Shown: in pieces, positions 1 through 12,426 of the stretch
Layout: the number at the start of each line of letters is the position of its first letter
Numbering within the stretch: the stretch's first letter is position 1
Assembly (NCBI RefSeq): GCF_000372365.1
Contig: NZ_AQUU01000003.1
Span: 1 to 64,000 of the forward strand
DNA from: Aggregatibacter actinomycetemcomitans DSM 8324
Lineage (GTDB): Bacteria > Pseudomonadota > Gammaproteobacteria > Enterobacterales > Pasteurellaceae
Direction of reading: 5' to 3'
Length of the DNA: 64,000 bases
Notes under the pieces: generated by a model
The model's database searches: none
What the model saw: the letters and a program-made list of their open reading frames with translations, nothing else
Told to the model about the DNA's origin: nothing
Made by a program: the position numbers and the translations under genes

Positions 1-60
1 CCAACAGCCAACAGCCAACAGCCAACAGCCAACAGCCAACAGCCAACAGCCAACAGCCAA
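1..60 (+). repeat. Heptanucleotide tandem repeat (CCAACAG)n inside a coding frame
   Basis: Eight complete CCAACAG units plus a partial ninth (CCAA) are visible, and the tract is cut by the left window edge, so the true copy number is higher or unknown. None of the three frames of the unit contains a stop codon; each encodes a cyclic permutation of the heptapeptide PTANSQQ. The frame is open from base 1 into the downstream enzyme. Because 7 is not a multiple of 3, gain or loss of one unit shifts the frame, which is the signature of slipped-strand phase variation. Confidence 0.95.
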
Positions 61-2625
61 ATTATATTTACAGATGAAATAGAAACAAGATCTGGGTATA
101 TACTTGATTATATATCAGGCAACTATGTTAGAAGTACACCTGAAGAAGTGCAAGCCACTCAACCGTTTTCTCAAATTCTAGTAAATGACTATAAATATCT
201 TAAAAGTCAAATTATCACTCGCCCACAGTTTTTTGTAAAAAAATCTCCTTCTGATACAAGTGGTAGCTTTCCTGTTGATATTGCTGTATTTAAGACATCA
301 GAAAAGAAAGAAAATGAACTATATATCGTTGTTGAATGTAAAAAATCAAATGAAAGAGATGGGCTTTCTCAATTAAAAGATTATTTAACATTGTCTTCCG
401 CTGAACTAGGTGTTTGGTACAATGGCTCTGATACTCCAATTTATTTACAAAAAATAGTAACTGAAAATGGACTTTCATTTAAGAAGATTCCTAATATACC
501 TAAGAATGGGGAGCGTATTGAAGATATTGGATTATACAAAAGAAAAGATTTAATTGTTCCACATAATCTAAAATCTATTTTTAGCACATTAAGAAATCAT
601 TTAGCTGGTAATGCAGTAGGTACTACTAGAGATGAAGAACTAGCAAAGCAACTCATCAATATTATATTTGCTAAAATTTATGATGAAAAATTTACCTCTC
701 CTGATGATGTTGTTAAATTTAGAGCAGGAGTTAATGAAGCAGAGGAAGACGTATCAAATAGAATTAATGAACTATTTTGTGCAGTAAAGACAAAATACAA
801 AGAAGTTATCGATATTAATGATAAGATTAATTTAGATGACCACTCACTATACTATGTAGTTGGACAACTTCAAAATTATTGTTTAATTGATGCGGAGCGA
901 GATGCGATTGCAGATGCATTTGAAACTTTCATTGGATATGCCTTGAAAGGTCCTCAAGGGCAATTTTTTACACCAAGAAATGTAATAAAACTAATGGTAA
1001 ATATTCTTAATCAAGGTGTGGATGAGAAAATTATTGACCCTGCTTGTGGCTCTGGTGGTTTTATTGTTGAATCATTACGTCATATTTGGGCTATTTGGGA
1101 CAAAGATGCGCAACGCTTAAAATGGAATAATTTGGCTTTACAAGAAGAAAAACAAAAAGCAGCTATGAGTTTAATTCATGGAATAGAAAAAGATTCTTTA
1201 CTAGCCAAAGTATCAAAAGCTTATATGGCTATTTTAGGTGATGGTAAAGGTGGTATTTTTTGTGAAGATAGTCTTGAATTGCCTACTCATTGGGATACAA
1301 AAACACAACAAAGTATTCATATAAATTCTTTTAATTGTTTATTAGCCAATCCTCCTTTTGGTAAGGATATCAAGATCACAGGAAAAGAAAAATTAGCCCA
1401 ATATAAACTTGCTAAGAAGTGGAAGAAAGATGGTGATAAATATATTGAGACTAATAAATCCAATTCAGAAATGCCTCCTCAAATACTTTTTATTGAACGA
1501 TGTTTAGATTTGCTTACTGATGGAGGTAGAATGGGGATAATTATTCCTGAGACATATTTTCATGCTCCAAGATCCCAATATGTAATGGAATTTATGGCGA
1601 AGCATAACATTTTTTGTTTAATAGATTTGCCACATAATACATTTAGACCACATAACAATGCAAAATGCGTTGTTGTTTTTTTAGAAAAAAATAGAAAACA
1701 ACAAGAAAAGATTCTAATGTGTGTTGCTGAAGAAATGGGGCATGATCATCAGGGTAAAGAGATATTTAGATGGGATTATGACCAAAATAAATCAACAAGT
1801 ATATTATGGGATGATATTGAATCTATTAATAAAGAAATTTACGATTTAAAACAAAATTCAATAAAAGAAAATTGGACATCATCATTATCAAATAATGATC
1901 TTTCAAATAAAAAATATTCTTTTTTAGTAGATTCAAATCTTGTTAGTAACACTAAAGTCTATGTACCACGCTATTATTGGCAGGAAAAAACAAAAGAATT
2001 AAGGATAACAGCTAGCAAGTCTGGAGCTTCACTAATTTCAATTCAGGAGCTTATATCTTCAAAAGCAATCCATTTTTTTGATGGACACGGCTCACCAGAG
2101 TCGGAGAATAAAGGCAAAGGAGATGTACCGTATATAAGAGTTAAAGATATTGTAAATTGGGAAGTTTATAAAGATCCAACATCAAGGATTCCGTATAATA
2201 CATATCAAGAAATTTTTTCCCCGAAAAAAGCATTAAAAGAGTGCGATATTTTATATGTAAGAAGAGGAAGCTATCGTATTGGAAGTGTAGCAATGGTATC
2301 TCCATTTGATACAGAAGTTCTTTTAACGCGTGAAATTCTTGTTCTGAGAATTGATCCAAATAATAAATATGGTATTACTCCGTATTACTTACTATATTTA
2401 TTAAGTCATTTGATAACACAGGAACAAGCTAAAAATAAAATACTTATTGAAACGACACTACCTAATATTGCAGACCGTTGGAAAGAGCTTTTACTGCCTA
2501 TTCACAATGATAAAGAAAAAATCTTAGAAATATCTAATAAGATTAAAAATGCAATGGATAAAAAGTGGCAAGCTGTTGCTCAGATCCAAGAGGTGGCTAA
2601 AGAATTAGGGAATTTAACTACTTAG
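1..2625 (+). CDS. Single-chain restriction-modification enzyme (HsdR_N nuclease - N6-adenine methylase - specificity domain), 5' end outside window
   Basis: The real frame starts before the window: codons run without a stop from base 1 through the CCAACAG repeat into coding sequence typical of the HsdR N-terminal family (DYISGNYVRSTPEEVQ). A later GTG at 148 is therefore not the natural start. Domains in order: a PD-(D/E)xK-like nuclease (PVDIAVF then VVECKK, about bases 270-350), an N6-adenine methylase (QFFTPRNV, DPACGSGGF near 1040, catalytic NPPFG near 1350), and a type I S-like target recognition domain in the last 230 residues. This architecture fits a type IIG/IIL enzyme in which one polypeptide cuts, methylates and recognises DNA. 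No separate hsdS or hsdR follows. The gene is AT-rich and has no exact uptake signal, consistent with transfer. Confidence 0.85.
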   Translation, partial: PTANSQQPTANSQQPTANSQIIFTDEIETRSGYILDYISGNYVRSTPEEVQATQPFSQILVNDYKYLKSQIITRPQFFVKKSPSDTSGSFPVDIAVFKTSEKKENELYIVVECKKSNERDGLSQLKDYLTLSSAELGVWYNGSDTPIYLQKIVTENGLSFKKIPNIPKNGERIEDIGLYKRKDLIVPHNLKSIFSTLRNHLAGNAVGTTRDEELAKQLINIIFAKIYDEKFTSPDDVVKFRAGVNEAEEDVSNRINELFCAVKTKYKEVIDINDKINLDDHSLYYVVGQLQNYCLIDAERDAIADAFETFIGYALKGPQGQFFTPRNVIKLMVNILNQGVDEKIIDPACGSGGFIVESLRHIWAIWDKDAQRLKWNNLALQEEKQKAAMSLIHGIEKDSLLAKVSKAYMAILGDGKGGIFCEDSLELPTHWDTKTQQSIHINSFNCLLANPPFGKDIKITGKEKLAQYKLAKKWKKDGDKYIETNKSNSEMPPQILFIERCLDLLTDGGRMGIIIPETYFHAPRSQYVMEFMAKHNIFCLIDLPHNTFRPHNNAKCVVVFLEKNRKQQEKILMCVAEEMGHDHQGKEIFRWDYDQNKSTSILWDDIESINKEIYDLKQNSIKENWTSSLSNNDLSNKKYSFLVDSNLVSNTKVYVPRYYWQEKTKELRITASKSGASLISIQELISSKAIHFFDGHGSPESENKGKGDVPYIRVKDIVNWEVYKDPTSRIPYNTYQEIFSPKKALKECDILYVRRGSYRIGSVAMVSPFDTEVLLTREILVLRIDPNNKYGITPYYLLYLLSHLITQEQAKNKILIETTLPNIADRWKELLLPIHNDKEKILEISNKIKNAMDKKWQAVAQIQEVAKELGNLTT

Positions 2626-2737
2626 ATGGGATTTTATTTATAAAAAGCTTTAATTTATTCAATATACAGAACTAAATATCAAGTTTATTTAAAATATCTG
2701 TGTTACACAAATTGTGTGATAAACTCTAGTTCTAATT

Positions 2738-2769
2738 AAAGCAACTCATAAATGGGTTGCTTTTTATTT
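2738..2769 (+). terminator. Rho-independent terminator of the restriction-modification gene
   Basis: AAAGCAAC (2738-2745) pairs with GTTGCTTT (2756-2763) around a ten-base loop, followed by a T-rich run. It lies about 110 bases after the stop codon. Confidence 0.75.
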
Positions 2770-2833
2770 GACTAAAAATCAGGTTAAATATATATTGAAC
2801 CATCATTCTTAAAAGGGAAAAATCCCACCAAGA

Positions 2834-3034
2834 ATGACTACAATTTGCCAACGAACCATTATTTTAAGCCTACATTTCCTTACTGGAAGCAAGATGAACC
2901 AATACTGGCAAGGGAATCACCGTCAAGGTGAGTTAATCGGAATGGAAGCCTTTGCCCCCGAAGAAATTTCACAAAACTACTTCAAGCGACTAGAAGAACA
3001 AATGAAGTACGATGAAATGCTGTTAGCAGCGTAG
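2834..3034 (+). pseudogene. Small ORF, probably a frameshifted gene remnant
   Basis: I do not recognise this gene. The 66-codon frame ends in a plausible protein tail (GMEAFAPEEISQNYFKRLEE). In the neighbouring frame, about bases 2805-2925 also read as convincing protein (NLPTNHYFKPTFPYWKQDEP) until a TGA. Two adjacent frames that each look coding, one before and one after about 2925, suggest a single decayed gene with a frameshift. No good ribosome-binding site precedes the ATG. It may mark the edge of the insertion carrying the restriction-modification gene. Confidence 0.3.
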
Positions 3035-3320
3035 CTTTCAAAATATTTAGAGACATTTCATCAGATTTAAATAGAAAAGGATAACTAGCTTACCTAAATG
3101 ACGGTCGAGCGGATTCGTTACGCCTAAACAACAGAAAATAGAGAATTTAAGTGAAAAATTGCGTAGAATTTCAGGAAAAATAAATGCCTTTCGCAAGATC
3201 ATCTCGGAAAGGCACTTAATTTGGAATGCGGTTTTAGTCAATTTTCGGACTTTGTGCAACTGCTACATAATACCGAAAATGTTTTTTAAATCCACCGCAC
3301 TTTTCTCTTGGAAGAACGCA
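3035..3320. other. Intergenic region without a recognisable gene
   Basis: Only short, unconvincing frames are present. An uptake signal (ACCGCACTT near 3293) appears close to cmoA and marks the return to typical Pasteurellaceae sequence after the accessory stretch on the left. Confidence 0.5.
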
Positions 3321-4645
<1,325 letters not shown>

Positions 4646-4852
4646 AAAGGCTATCCTTTTTAAGTGATATGTCTTGTGATAACAAAGGGTTATGTTTATT
4701 TTATCGTTCTATGAGTACAACTCATGTAAGAAGCTGATAATGACTATAGTATAATATCTCTTGTAATAAGAAATATAATTTTTATTGATAGGTATTTTAA
4801 GTTACTATATTTTTTCGCATACTACATAGATTTATCAAAATGAGGTATAAAA

Positions 4853-6631
<1,779 letters not shown>

Positions 6632-6758
6632 TTTAATATAGAACAAACTTATCGAGAAATGTTACTACACCCTATATAAATCGGTAAATTTGTTTATATC
6701 ACGCTTCTGCTGATTGGTTTTTTGTAAAGAAAGTGGGGCAGGGTGCGTTGGCATACAT

Positions 6759-6805
6759 AAAAGTGCGGTAAAAAACATCGGCGTTTTTGACCGCACTTTT
6801 TTCAT
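6759..6805 (+). terminator. Uptake-signal inverted pair acting as terminator after aspS
   Basis: AAAAGTGCGGT (6759-6769) faces its exact complement ACCGCACTTTT (6790-6800), followed by TT. Two oppositely oriented uptake signals make an 11-bp stem with an inner loop. The interval 6632-7022 holds this element, AT-rich sequence with a loosely repeated TTTTATTCT...CTCTGAG motif, and the promoter region of the next gene. Confidence 0.7.
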
Positions 6806-7022
6806 CAGAAAAATTTTATTCTCTGAGATAAATCGATTTTTTGGTATTATTGCCGGTTATTTATTTTTTATCTTAATATTATTTCCTGAAATTATTAAAT
6901 AATCAGAGTTTTATTCTGCTATTTTCTCTGAGGTAGAATTTTATTTTCTTTACTCAATTGTTAAATTCTATTATAAATGGTTTCCATTGCATTTTTATGG
7001 TCAATTTATAAGAGGATATTTT

Positions 7023-8291
7023 ATGAGTGAAGTTTCAAATCTGGTAGAAAAATCCACTTGGGCGAGTAAATTTTCTGCCTTAGGTCCGGGCATTGTCATG
7101 GCGTCAGCTGCTGTCGGTGGTTCGCATATTATCGCTTCAACCCAAGCCGGTGCAATTTATGGTTGGGAGTTGGTGAGCATTGTTATCCTGGTTAATTTAT
7201 TCAAATATCCTTTTTTCCGATTTGGTGTGCAATATATCTTGGATACGGGCAATACCTTGTTGGAAGGGTATCGCCAAAAAGGGCGTTTCTATTTGTGGTT
7301 ATTTCTTATTTTAAATGTCTTTGCAACAGTCGTTAATACGGCAGCGGTGGGGTTATTAACTGCTGCGATTCTGATATTTATTACACCAATCCCTTTGCCA
7401 ATGCCGGTGTTAAGTTCATTAGTCATTGTTATTACAACAGGGATTCTATTGTTAGGTAAATATCGTCTTTTAGACAGATTATCAAAAATCATCATGATTG
7501 CTTTAACCGTCACGACGGTGAGTGCAGTGGTGATTGCCGTTATGCGTAACGGAATGCAAGGCGTCGCACCGGCAGATTTTGTTGCGCCTTCGCCATGGGA
7601 ATTGAGCAAATTAGCATTCTTAGTTGCACTCATGGGCTGGATGCCTGCCCCGATTGAAATCTCGGCGATTAATTCCATGTGGGTGGTTGCTAAACGTCGT
7701 TTGACCAAAGTGTCTTATCAGGACGGTTTGTTTGACTTTAACGTGGGGTATATCGGCACGGCGATTTTAGCGGTGGTGTTCCTGGCACTAGGCGCCTTAG
7801 TGCAATTTGGTTTGCCTGAAACCGTTGAAATGGTCGGCGGAAAATATATTGCACAACTTATTAATATGTATGCAAGCACCATCGGTGAATGGGCGCGTTT
7901 ACTGATCGCAGTGATCGCCTTTATGTGCATGTTCGGCACAACTATCACCGTGATTGACGGTTATTCCCGCACTAACGTGGAATCTTTGCGTTTATTGCTC
8001 GGTAAACATGAGTGTTCGGTCAGAACCTTAAACATTTCCATGGTTTTGGCGGCGTTATCCGGTTTGGTGATTATTTTCTGTTTTAATAACGCTGTGGGTC
8101 CGATGCTCAAATTCGCAATGATCGCCTCGTTTGTTTCTGCCCCGGTTTTTGCCTGGCTAAATTTATCCTTAACCAAGAAGTCTAAGCACAGCGTGAAAGG
8201 CGGGTTATTGTGGTTGTCTTTTATTGGATTATTCTATTTAACCGCATTCGCTGCGTTATTCATCGCTCAACAAGCAGGCTGGCTAAGTTAA
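7023..8291 (+). CDS. Divergent Nramp-family divalent-metal transporter
   Basis: A polytopic membrane protein of about 11 segments (422 residues from ATG 7023, chosen because AGAGGA lies just before it; an upstream frame at 6987 has no such site). The start LGPGIVMASAAVGGSHIIAS aligns with the first Nramp helix, but the canonical metal-binding DPGN is replaced by GPGIVMAS. In the sixth helix the usual MPHN region reads MGWMPAPIEIS. Loss of both canonical metal-binding motifs suggests a different substrate, such as magnesium or another cation, or a changed mechanism. The gene sits between aspS and nudB, which I remember as adjacent in H. influenzae, so it is an insertion here. Confidence 0.75.
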   Translation: MSEVSNLVEKSTWASKFSALGPGIVMASAAVGGSHIIASTQAGAIYGWELVSIVILVNLFKYPFFRFGVQYILDTGNTLLEGYRQKGRFYLWLFLILNVFATVVNTAAVGLLTAAILIFITPIPLPMPVLSSLVIVITTGILLLGKYRLLDRLSKIIMIALTVTTVSAVVIAVMRNGMQGVAPADFVAPSPWELSKLAFLVALMGWMPAPIEISAINSMWVVAKRRLTKVSYQDGLFDFNVGYIGTAILAVVFLALGALVQFGLPETVEMVGGKYIAQLINMYASTIGEWARLLIAVIAFMCMFGTTITVIDGYSRTNVESLRLLLGKHECSVRTLNISMVLAALSGLVIIFCFNNAVGPMLKFAMIASFVSAPVFAWLNLSLTKKSKHSVKGGLLWLSFIGLFYLTAFAALFIAQQAGWLS

Positions 8292-8307
8292 AAAACAAGG
8301 TAGAAGA

Positions 8308-8348
8308 TTACTGCACTTTATTACCGTAAAGTGCGGTAATTTTTTTGA
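8308..8348 (+). terminator. Terminator after the Nramp-like gene
   Basis: TTACTGCACTTTA (8308-8320) pairs with TAAAGTGCGGTAA (8327-8339), with one G-T pair, followed by seven Ts. The right arm carries a complete uptake signal and the left arm a one-base variant. Confidence 0.8.
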
Positions 8349-8396
8349 AAGTTTTTTAAAGGCAAGGTATTATGCCATTCATTTCCAATAACACGA

Positions 8397-8843
8397 ATGA
8401 CCATATTGAAATACAAAAGTAATGAGTCGGTTCTGGTTGTGATCTCCGCCCAAAATAGTGGCAGGGTATTAATGCTGCAACGCTGCGATGATCCTGATTT
8501 CTGGCAGTCTGTAACGGGATCTCTGGAAGAAAATGAAACACCGCGACAAGCCGCAATTCGTGAGTTATGGGAAGAAATCGGGTTAAAAACGCCGTCAAAA
8601 ACAACCGCACTTTTTGATTGCAACGAAAGCATAGCGTTTGAAATTTTCCCGCATTTCCGCTATAAATACGCACCGAATATCACCCATTGTCGCGAACATT
8701 GGTTTTTATTGGCGGTTGAGCAGGAATTTACCCCTAAATTAACGGAACATTTAGCGTTTCAATGGGTACCTGCCGAACAAGCTGCTGAAATGACAAAGTC
8801 GCCGAATAATGCGGAAGCAATAAAAAAATATTTATTGAAATAA
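8397..8843 (+). CDS. nudB: Dihydroneopterin triphosphate pyrophosphohydrolase (Nudix)
   Basis: NudB removes pyrophosphate from dihydroneopterin triphosphate in folate synthesis and also hydrolyses dATP. The protein has 148 residues, close to the family norm of about 150. The complete Nudix box is visible at residues 41-63: GSLEENETPRQAAIRELWEE followed by IGL, with the glutamates that bind magnesium. The ribosome-binding site before ATG 8397 is weak. It is followed closely by yebC and ruvC, a conserved gammaproteobacterial cluster. Confidence 0.92.
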   Translation: MTILKYKSNESVLVVISAQNSGRVLMLQRCDDPDFWQSVTGSLEENETPRQAAIRELWEEIGLKTPSKTTALFDCNESIAFEIFPHFRYKYAPNITHCREHWFLLAVEQEFTPKLTEHLAFQWVPAEQAAEMTKSPNNAEAIKKYLLK

Positions 8844-8876
8844 GCCGAATTTAAATAAATTGAGAAGGAATACAAA

Positions 8877-9617
8877 ATGGCAGGCCATAGTAAGTGGGCA
8901 AATATTAAACACCGTAAAGCGGCACAAGATGCTCAGCGCGGGAAAATTTTTACCAAATTAATTCGTGAATTGGTGACTGCCGCTAAAATCGGTGGCGGTG
9001 ATGTTAGTTCTAACCCGCGTCTGCGTGCGGCGGTAGATAAAGCATTAAGCAATAATATGACCCGTGATACCATTAACCGTGCGATTGAGCGCGGCGTCGG
9101 CGGTGGCGATGATACCAACATGGAAACCCGCGTGTATGAAGGTTACGGTCCGGGCGGTGCGGCAGTGATGGTGGAATGTTTAAGCGATAACGCCAATCGC
9201 ACTATTTCCCAAGTGCGCCCGAGTTTTACCAAATGTGGCGGTAACTTAGGCACCGAGGGTTCCGTGGGCTATTTGTTTAGTAAAAAAGGCTTGATTTTAG
9301 TGAATCAGGCGGATGAAGACGCTTTGATGGAAGCAGCAATTGAAGGCGGCGCAGACGATGTTCAGCCACAAGAAGACGGTTCCTTCGAAATTTATACCGC
9401 TTGGGAAGATTTGGGTTCTGTACGTGATGCCATTGAAGCGGCAGGGTTTAACGTTGAAAACGCGGAAGTGACAATGATTCCTTCCACTACAGTAGATTTG
9501 GATGCAGAAACTGCGCCGAAGCTACTACGTTTAATCGATATGTTAGAAGACTGTGATGATGTACAAAACGTATATCATAACGGTGAAATTAGTGATGAAA
9601 TCGCAGCAATGCTATAA
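8877..9617 (+). CDS. yebC: YebC/PmpR-family (TACO1-like) protein
   Basis: A 246-residue cytoplasmic protein starting [20 protein letters not shown], the invariant family N-terminus. YebC proteins have been described as DNA-binding regulators and, more recently, as factors that help ribosomes through difficult sequences such as prolines. AGAAGGA lies just upstream of ATG 8877. It precedes the Holliday-junction genes ruvCAB, as in many gammaproteobacteria. Full length and without anomalies. Confidence 0.95.
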   Translation: MAGHSKWANIKHRKAAQDAQRGKIFTKLIRELVTAAKIGGGDVSSNPRLRAAVDKALSNNMTRDTINRAIERGVGGGDDTNMETRVYEGYGPGGAAVMVECLSDNANRTISQVRPSFTKCGGNLGTEGSVGYLFSKKGLILVNQADEDALMEAAIEGGADDVQPQEDGSFEIYTAWEDLGSVRDAIEAAGFNVENAEVTMIPSTTVDLDAETAPKLLRLIDMLEDCDDVQNVYHNGEISDEIAAML

Positions 9618-9628
9618 GGAGCATATAT

Positions 9629-10039
9629 ATGAAATTAGTAAAAACATTATCTGCTGTTGCAGTCATTGCGGTACTGTCCGCGTGTTCTGCTTCTAAGAAA
9701 GAACCACAACCGGTTAAATCGGAGAAAACTGTGGTTTATTCTTGTAACAAAAGAACCGTTACCGTGACTTACCAATTTGAAAACCAAGAAGCCACTGAAG
9801 CGAAAGTTGTGATGCGCAAAAAGGTGATTGCGGAATCTCTTCCGGTGAGTAACGTCGATAAAGATTTCCCTTCATTTATTTCCGACAAATACATCTGGAG
9901 CGTTGACAGCGGGTTTTCATTAAATACGGCAACAGCAACCGATGGCGTAATGTTGACTCAACGCGGTAAGAAAGTGGATAGAATCTTGGCTAAAAATTGT
10001 AAAGTCAATGCAAAAGCCACAGCAAGAGCTAACCAATAG
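9629..10039 (+). CDS. Small lipoprotein, possible lysozyme-inhibitor (MliC/ACP-like) fold
   Basis: 136 residues with a lipoprotein signal peptide ending in the lipobox LSAC (residues 16-19), so it should be anchored in the periplasm or outer membrane. The mature part contains VVYSCNKRTVTVTYQF and, near the end, GVMLTQRGKKVDRILAKNC. The two cysteines and beta-rich pattern recall MliC-type inhibitors of c-type lysozyme and the related adhesin-complex proteins, but I hold this only as a possibility. A strong AAGGAG lies before ATG 9629, eleven bases after yebC. Inserted between yebC and ruvC. Confidence 0.6.
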   Translation: MKLVKTLSAVAVIAVLSACSASKKEPQPVKSEKTVVYSCNKRTVTVTYQFENQEATEAKVVMRKKVIAESLPVSNVDKDFPSFISDKYIWSVDSGFSLNTATATDGVMLTQRGKKVDRILAKNCKVNAKATARANQ

Positions 10040-10055
10040 TTTTTAATTTGAGGTA

Positions 10056-10087
10056 AAACGGGTAGAGGATTTCTACCCGTTTGTTTA
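10056..10087 (+). terminator. Terminator between the lipoprotein gene and ruvC
   Basis: ACGGGTAGA (10058-10066) pairs perfectly with TCTACCCGT (10072-10080) around a five-base loop, followed by TTGTTT. It ends eight bases before the ruvC start, so it may attenuate readthrough. Confidence 0.75.
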
Positions 10088-10094
10088 TGAGTTC

Positions 10095-10667
10095 ATGAGC
10101 ATTATTTTAGGCATTGACCCCGGTTCCCGTGTCACCGGTTATGGTGTGATTCGGCAAAACGGACGGCATTTGGAATATCTTGGCAGCGGCGCAATTCGCA
10201 CCCAAGTAGAAGATTTGCCTACGCGCTTAAAGCGTATTTATGCCAGTGTAACGGAAATTATCACGCAATTTCAGCCTGATATGTTTGCCATTGAGCAAGT
10301 TTTTATGGCGAAAAATGCCGATTCGGCATTAAAACTGGGACAAGCCCGCGGTACGGCAATTGTGGCGGCGGTGAATCATAATTTGCCGGTATTTGAATAT
10401 GCGGCACGCTTAATCAAGCAAACGGTGGTCGGTATCGGTTCTGCGGATAAAGTTCAAGTGCAGGAGATGGTCACCCGCATTCTTAAACTTTCCGATAAAC
10501 CGCAAGCCGATGCGGCAGATGCCTTGGCGATCGCCATTACGCATGCCCATTCCATACAGCATTCTTTCCATGTGGCAAGTTCGGCCGGTCAAAACGAAAC
10601 GCAGGAAAAACTGACCGCACTTTTACGCACTCGATACAGCCGAGGACGCTTTCACTTAAAAATTTAA
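10095..10667 (+). CDS. ruvC: Holliday junction endonuclease RuvC
   Basis: RuvC cuts Holliday junctions moved by RuvAB. The 190-residue protein has the RNase H-like core: catalytic Asp7 in [12 protein letters not shown], the glutamate in [20 protein letters not shown], and the C-terminal acidic residues in [16 protein letters not shown]. These four acidic residues bind the metal ions. The length is slightly above the E. coli 173 because of a C-terminal extension. A uptake signal (GACCGCACTTTT) is embedded near the 3' end and encodes part of that tail. Confidence 0.96.
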   Translation: MSIILGIDPGSRVTGYGVIRQNGRHLEYLGSGAIRTQVEDLPTRLKRIYASVTEIITQFQPDMFAIEQVFMAKNADSALKLGQARGTAIVAAVNHNLPVFEYAARLIKQTVVGIGSADKVQVQEMVTRILKLSDKPQADAADALAIAITHAHSIQHSFHVASSAGQNETQEKLTALLRTRYSRGRFHLKI

Positions 10668-10692
10668 CTGGATAAATATCCAGTTTTATTTT
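10666..10692 (+). terminator. Weak terminator or attenuator between ruvC and ruvA
   Basis: AACTGGATA (10666-10674) pairs with TATCCAGTT (10677-10685), followed by TTATTTTA. It overlaps the ruvC stop codon. Confidence 0.6.
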
Positions 10693-10730
10693 ATGCTACG
10701 CACAATTTTTTATTCATCACTAGGATTCTT

Positions 10731-11345
10731 ATGATTGGTCATCTCACCGGTATTTTAATGGAAAAACAGCCGCCGGAAATTTTGTTGGATGTGCAAGGTA
10801 TCGGCTATGAGCTACTGCTGCCGATGACAAGTTTTTATAACTTGCCGGAAGTAGGCAAACAAACTTGTTTATTTACTCATCTGGTGGTACGTGAGGATGC
10901 CCATTTGTTGTTTGGATTTGCTCAAAAAGCCGACCGCACTTTATTCCGCGAACTGATAAAAACCAATGGTGTCGGGCCCAAATTGGCGCTGGCAATTTTA
11001 TCGGCCATGTCGGTAGATGAATTTGCTTATGCTATTGAACGCGAGGAACTCTCCCGTTTGGTAAAAATTCCCGGTATCGGCAAGAAAACCGCCGAACGGT
11101 TATTGGTGGAGTTAAAAGGTAAATTTAAAGAAGTAAAAACAAACGACTTCTTCGTGCAGGCGGATCATTTACCTCGTTTTAGTACGGAAATATCGGCGAC
11201 GGTTGAACCGTCCAACGAAGCGGTAGCGGCGCTCGTGGCATTAGGTTATAAACCGTTAGACGCGGAAAAAATGGTGAAGAAAGTTTCCAAACCTGAACTT
11301 TCCAGCGAACAGATCATTCGTGAAGCTCTGAAAGCGGCATTATAA
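10731..11345 (+). CDS. ruvA: Holliday junction DNA helicase subunit RuvA
   Basis: RuvA binds the four-way junction as a tetramer and loads RuvB. The 204-residue protein has the N-terminal OB domain ([20 protein letters not shown]), two helix-hairpin-helix motifs ([13 protein letters not shown] and [19 protein letters not shown]), and the C-terminal RuvB-contacting domain ([20 protein letters not shown]). It is eight bases from ruvB, so the two are surely co-transcribed. An uptake signal lies inside the gene near 10936. Confidence 0.97.
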   Translation: MIGHLTGILMEKQPPEILLDVQGIGYELLLPMTSFYNLPEVGKQTCLFTHLVVREDAHLLFGFAQKADRTLFRELIKTNGVGPKLALAILSAMSVDEFAYAIEREELSRLVKIPGIGKKTAERLLVELKGKFKEVKTNDFFVQADHLPRFSTEISATVEPSNEAVAALVALGYKPLDAEKMVKKVSKPELSSEQIIREALKAAL

Positions 11346-11353
11346 TTCGGATA

Positions 11354-12373
11354 ATGAAAATGATTGAAGCAGACAGAATTATCAGTGCGACGGCAAAATT
11401 AGACGAGGATGTTATCGATCGTGCCATTCGCCCGAAATTGCTGGCGGATTATGTGGGGCAACCGCAGGTATGCGAGCAAATGGAGATTTTCATCAAGGCG
11501 GCAAAATTGCGTCAGGATGCGTTGGATCATTTGCTGATTTTTGGCCCGCCGGGTTTGGGAAAAACCACCTTGGCAAATATTGTTGCCAATGAAATGGGCG
11601 TAAATATTCGCACTACGTCAGGCCCCGTGCTGGAAAAAGCGGGGGATTTGGCGGCAATGTTGACCAATCTGGAGCCTCATGATGTGTTGTTTATTGATGA
11701 AATTCATCGTCTTTCTCCGGCGATTGAAGAAGTGCTTTATCCGGCAATGGAAGATTATCAGCTTGATATTATGATTGGCGAAGGGCCGGCAGCGCGTTCT
11801 ATTAAATTGGATTTACCTCCTTTTACGCTTATCGGTGCAACCACCCGTGCGGGCTCTTTAACCTCTCCGTTGCGCGATCGTTTTGGTATTGTGCAGCGTT
11901 TGGAATTTTATTCCGTGTCGGATTTAACTTCTATTGTGTCCAGAAGTGCGGTCTGTTTACAGCTTAAAATTAACGATACAGCAGCTTATGAAATCGCCCG
12001 CCGTTCTCGCGGCACGCCACGGATTGCCAATCGGTTATTACGTCGGGTGCGTGATTATGCTGATGTGCGTAACAATGGCATGATTAGTGAAGAGATTGCT
12101 AAAGCAGCGCTATCCATGCTGGATATTGATGATGCGGGGTTTGACTACTTAGACAGAAAATTGCTTACGGCAGTTTTGGAGCGCTTTGACGGTGGTCCGG
12201 TCGGTTTGGATAATTTGGCGGCGGCAATTGGGGAAGAGCGGGATACCATTGAAGACGTATTGGAACCATACTTAATTCAACAGGGTTTTTTACAGCGAAC
12301 CTCAAGGGGGCGAATTGCTACACTCACCACATATCGCCATTTTGGTATTGAGAAAATTACTCGCGAAGATTAA
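11354..12373 (+). CDS. ruvB: Holliday junction branch migration ATPase RuvB
   Basis: The AAA+ motor of the RuvABC complex, 339 residues. Visible are Walker [12 protein letters not shown] (residues 64-74), Walker [10 protein letters not shown], sensor and arginine-finger regions ([18 protein letters not shown]), and the C-terminal winged-helix domain ([17 protein letters not shown]). Start ATG 11354 gives MKMIEADR; the alternative ATG 11360 gives MIEADR and is equally plausible. Convergent with the gene at 12427-12738 across a shared terminator. Confidence 0.97.
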   Translation: MKMIEADRIISATAKLDEDVIDRAIRPKLLADYVGQPQVCEQMEIFIKAAKLRQDALDHLLIFGPPGLGKTTLANIVANEMGVNIRTTSGPVLEKAGDLAAMLTNLEPHDVLFIDEIHRLSPAIEEVLYPAMEDYQLDIMIGEGPAARSIKLDLPPFTLIGATTRAGSLTSPLRDRFGIVQRLEFYSVSDLTSIVSRSAVCLQLKINDTAAYEIARRSRGTPRIANRLLRRVRDYADVRNNGMISEEIAKAALSMLDIDDAGFDYLDRKLLTAVLERFDGGPVGLDNLAAAIGEERDTIEDVLEPYLIQQGFLQRTSRGRIATLTTYRHFGIEKITRED

Positions 12374-12381
12374 ACGAAAAG

Positions 12382-12408
12382 AAGGCTTATTGGATTCCAA
12401 TAAGCCTT
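12382..12408. terminator. Bidirectional terminator between ruvB and the DUF5339-like gene
   Basis: A perfect 13-bp inverted repeat, AAGGCTTATTGGA (12382-12394) and TCCAATAAGCCTT (12396-12408). It serves two converging genes; the T-rich tail is better on the minus strand. Confidence 0.8.
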
Positions 12409-12426
12409 TAGCGTGAATGGGGTAGA

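Noticed and set aside
1-60. CRISPR-like repeat at the left edge
   Set aside because: The unit is only seven bases with no spacers; it is a simple sequence repeat in a coding frame.
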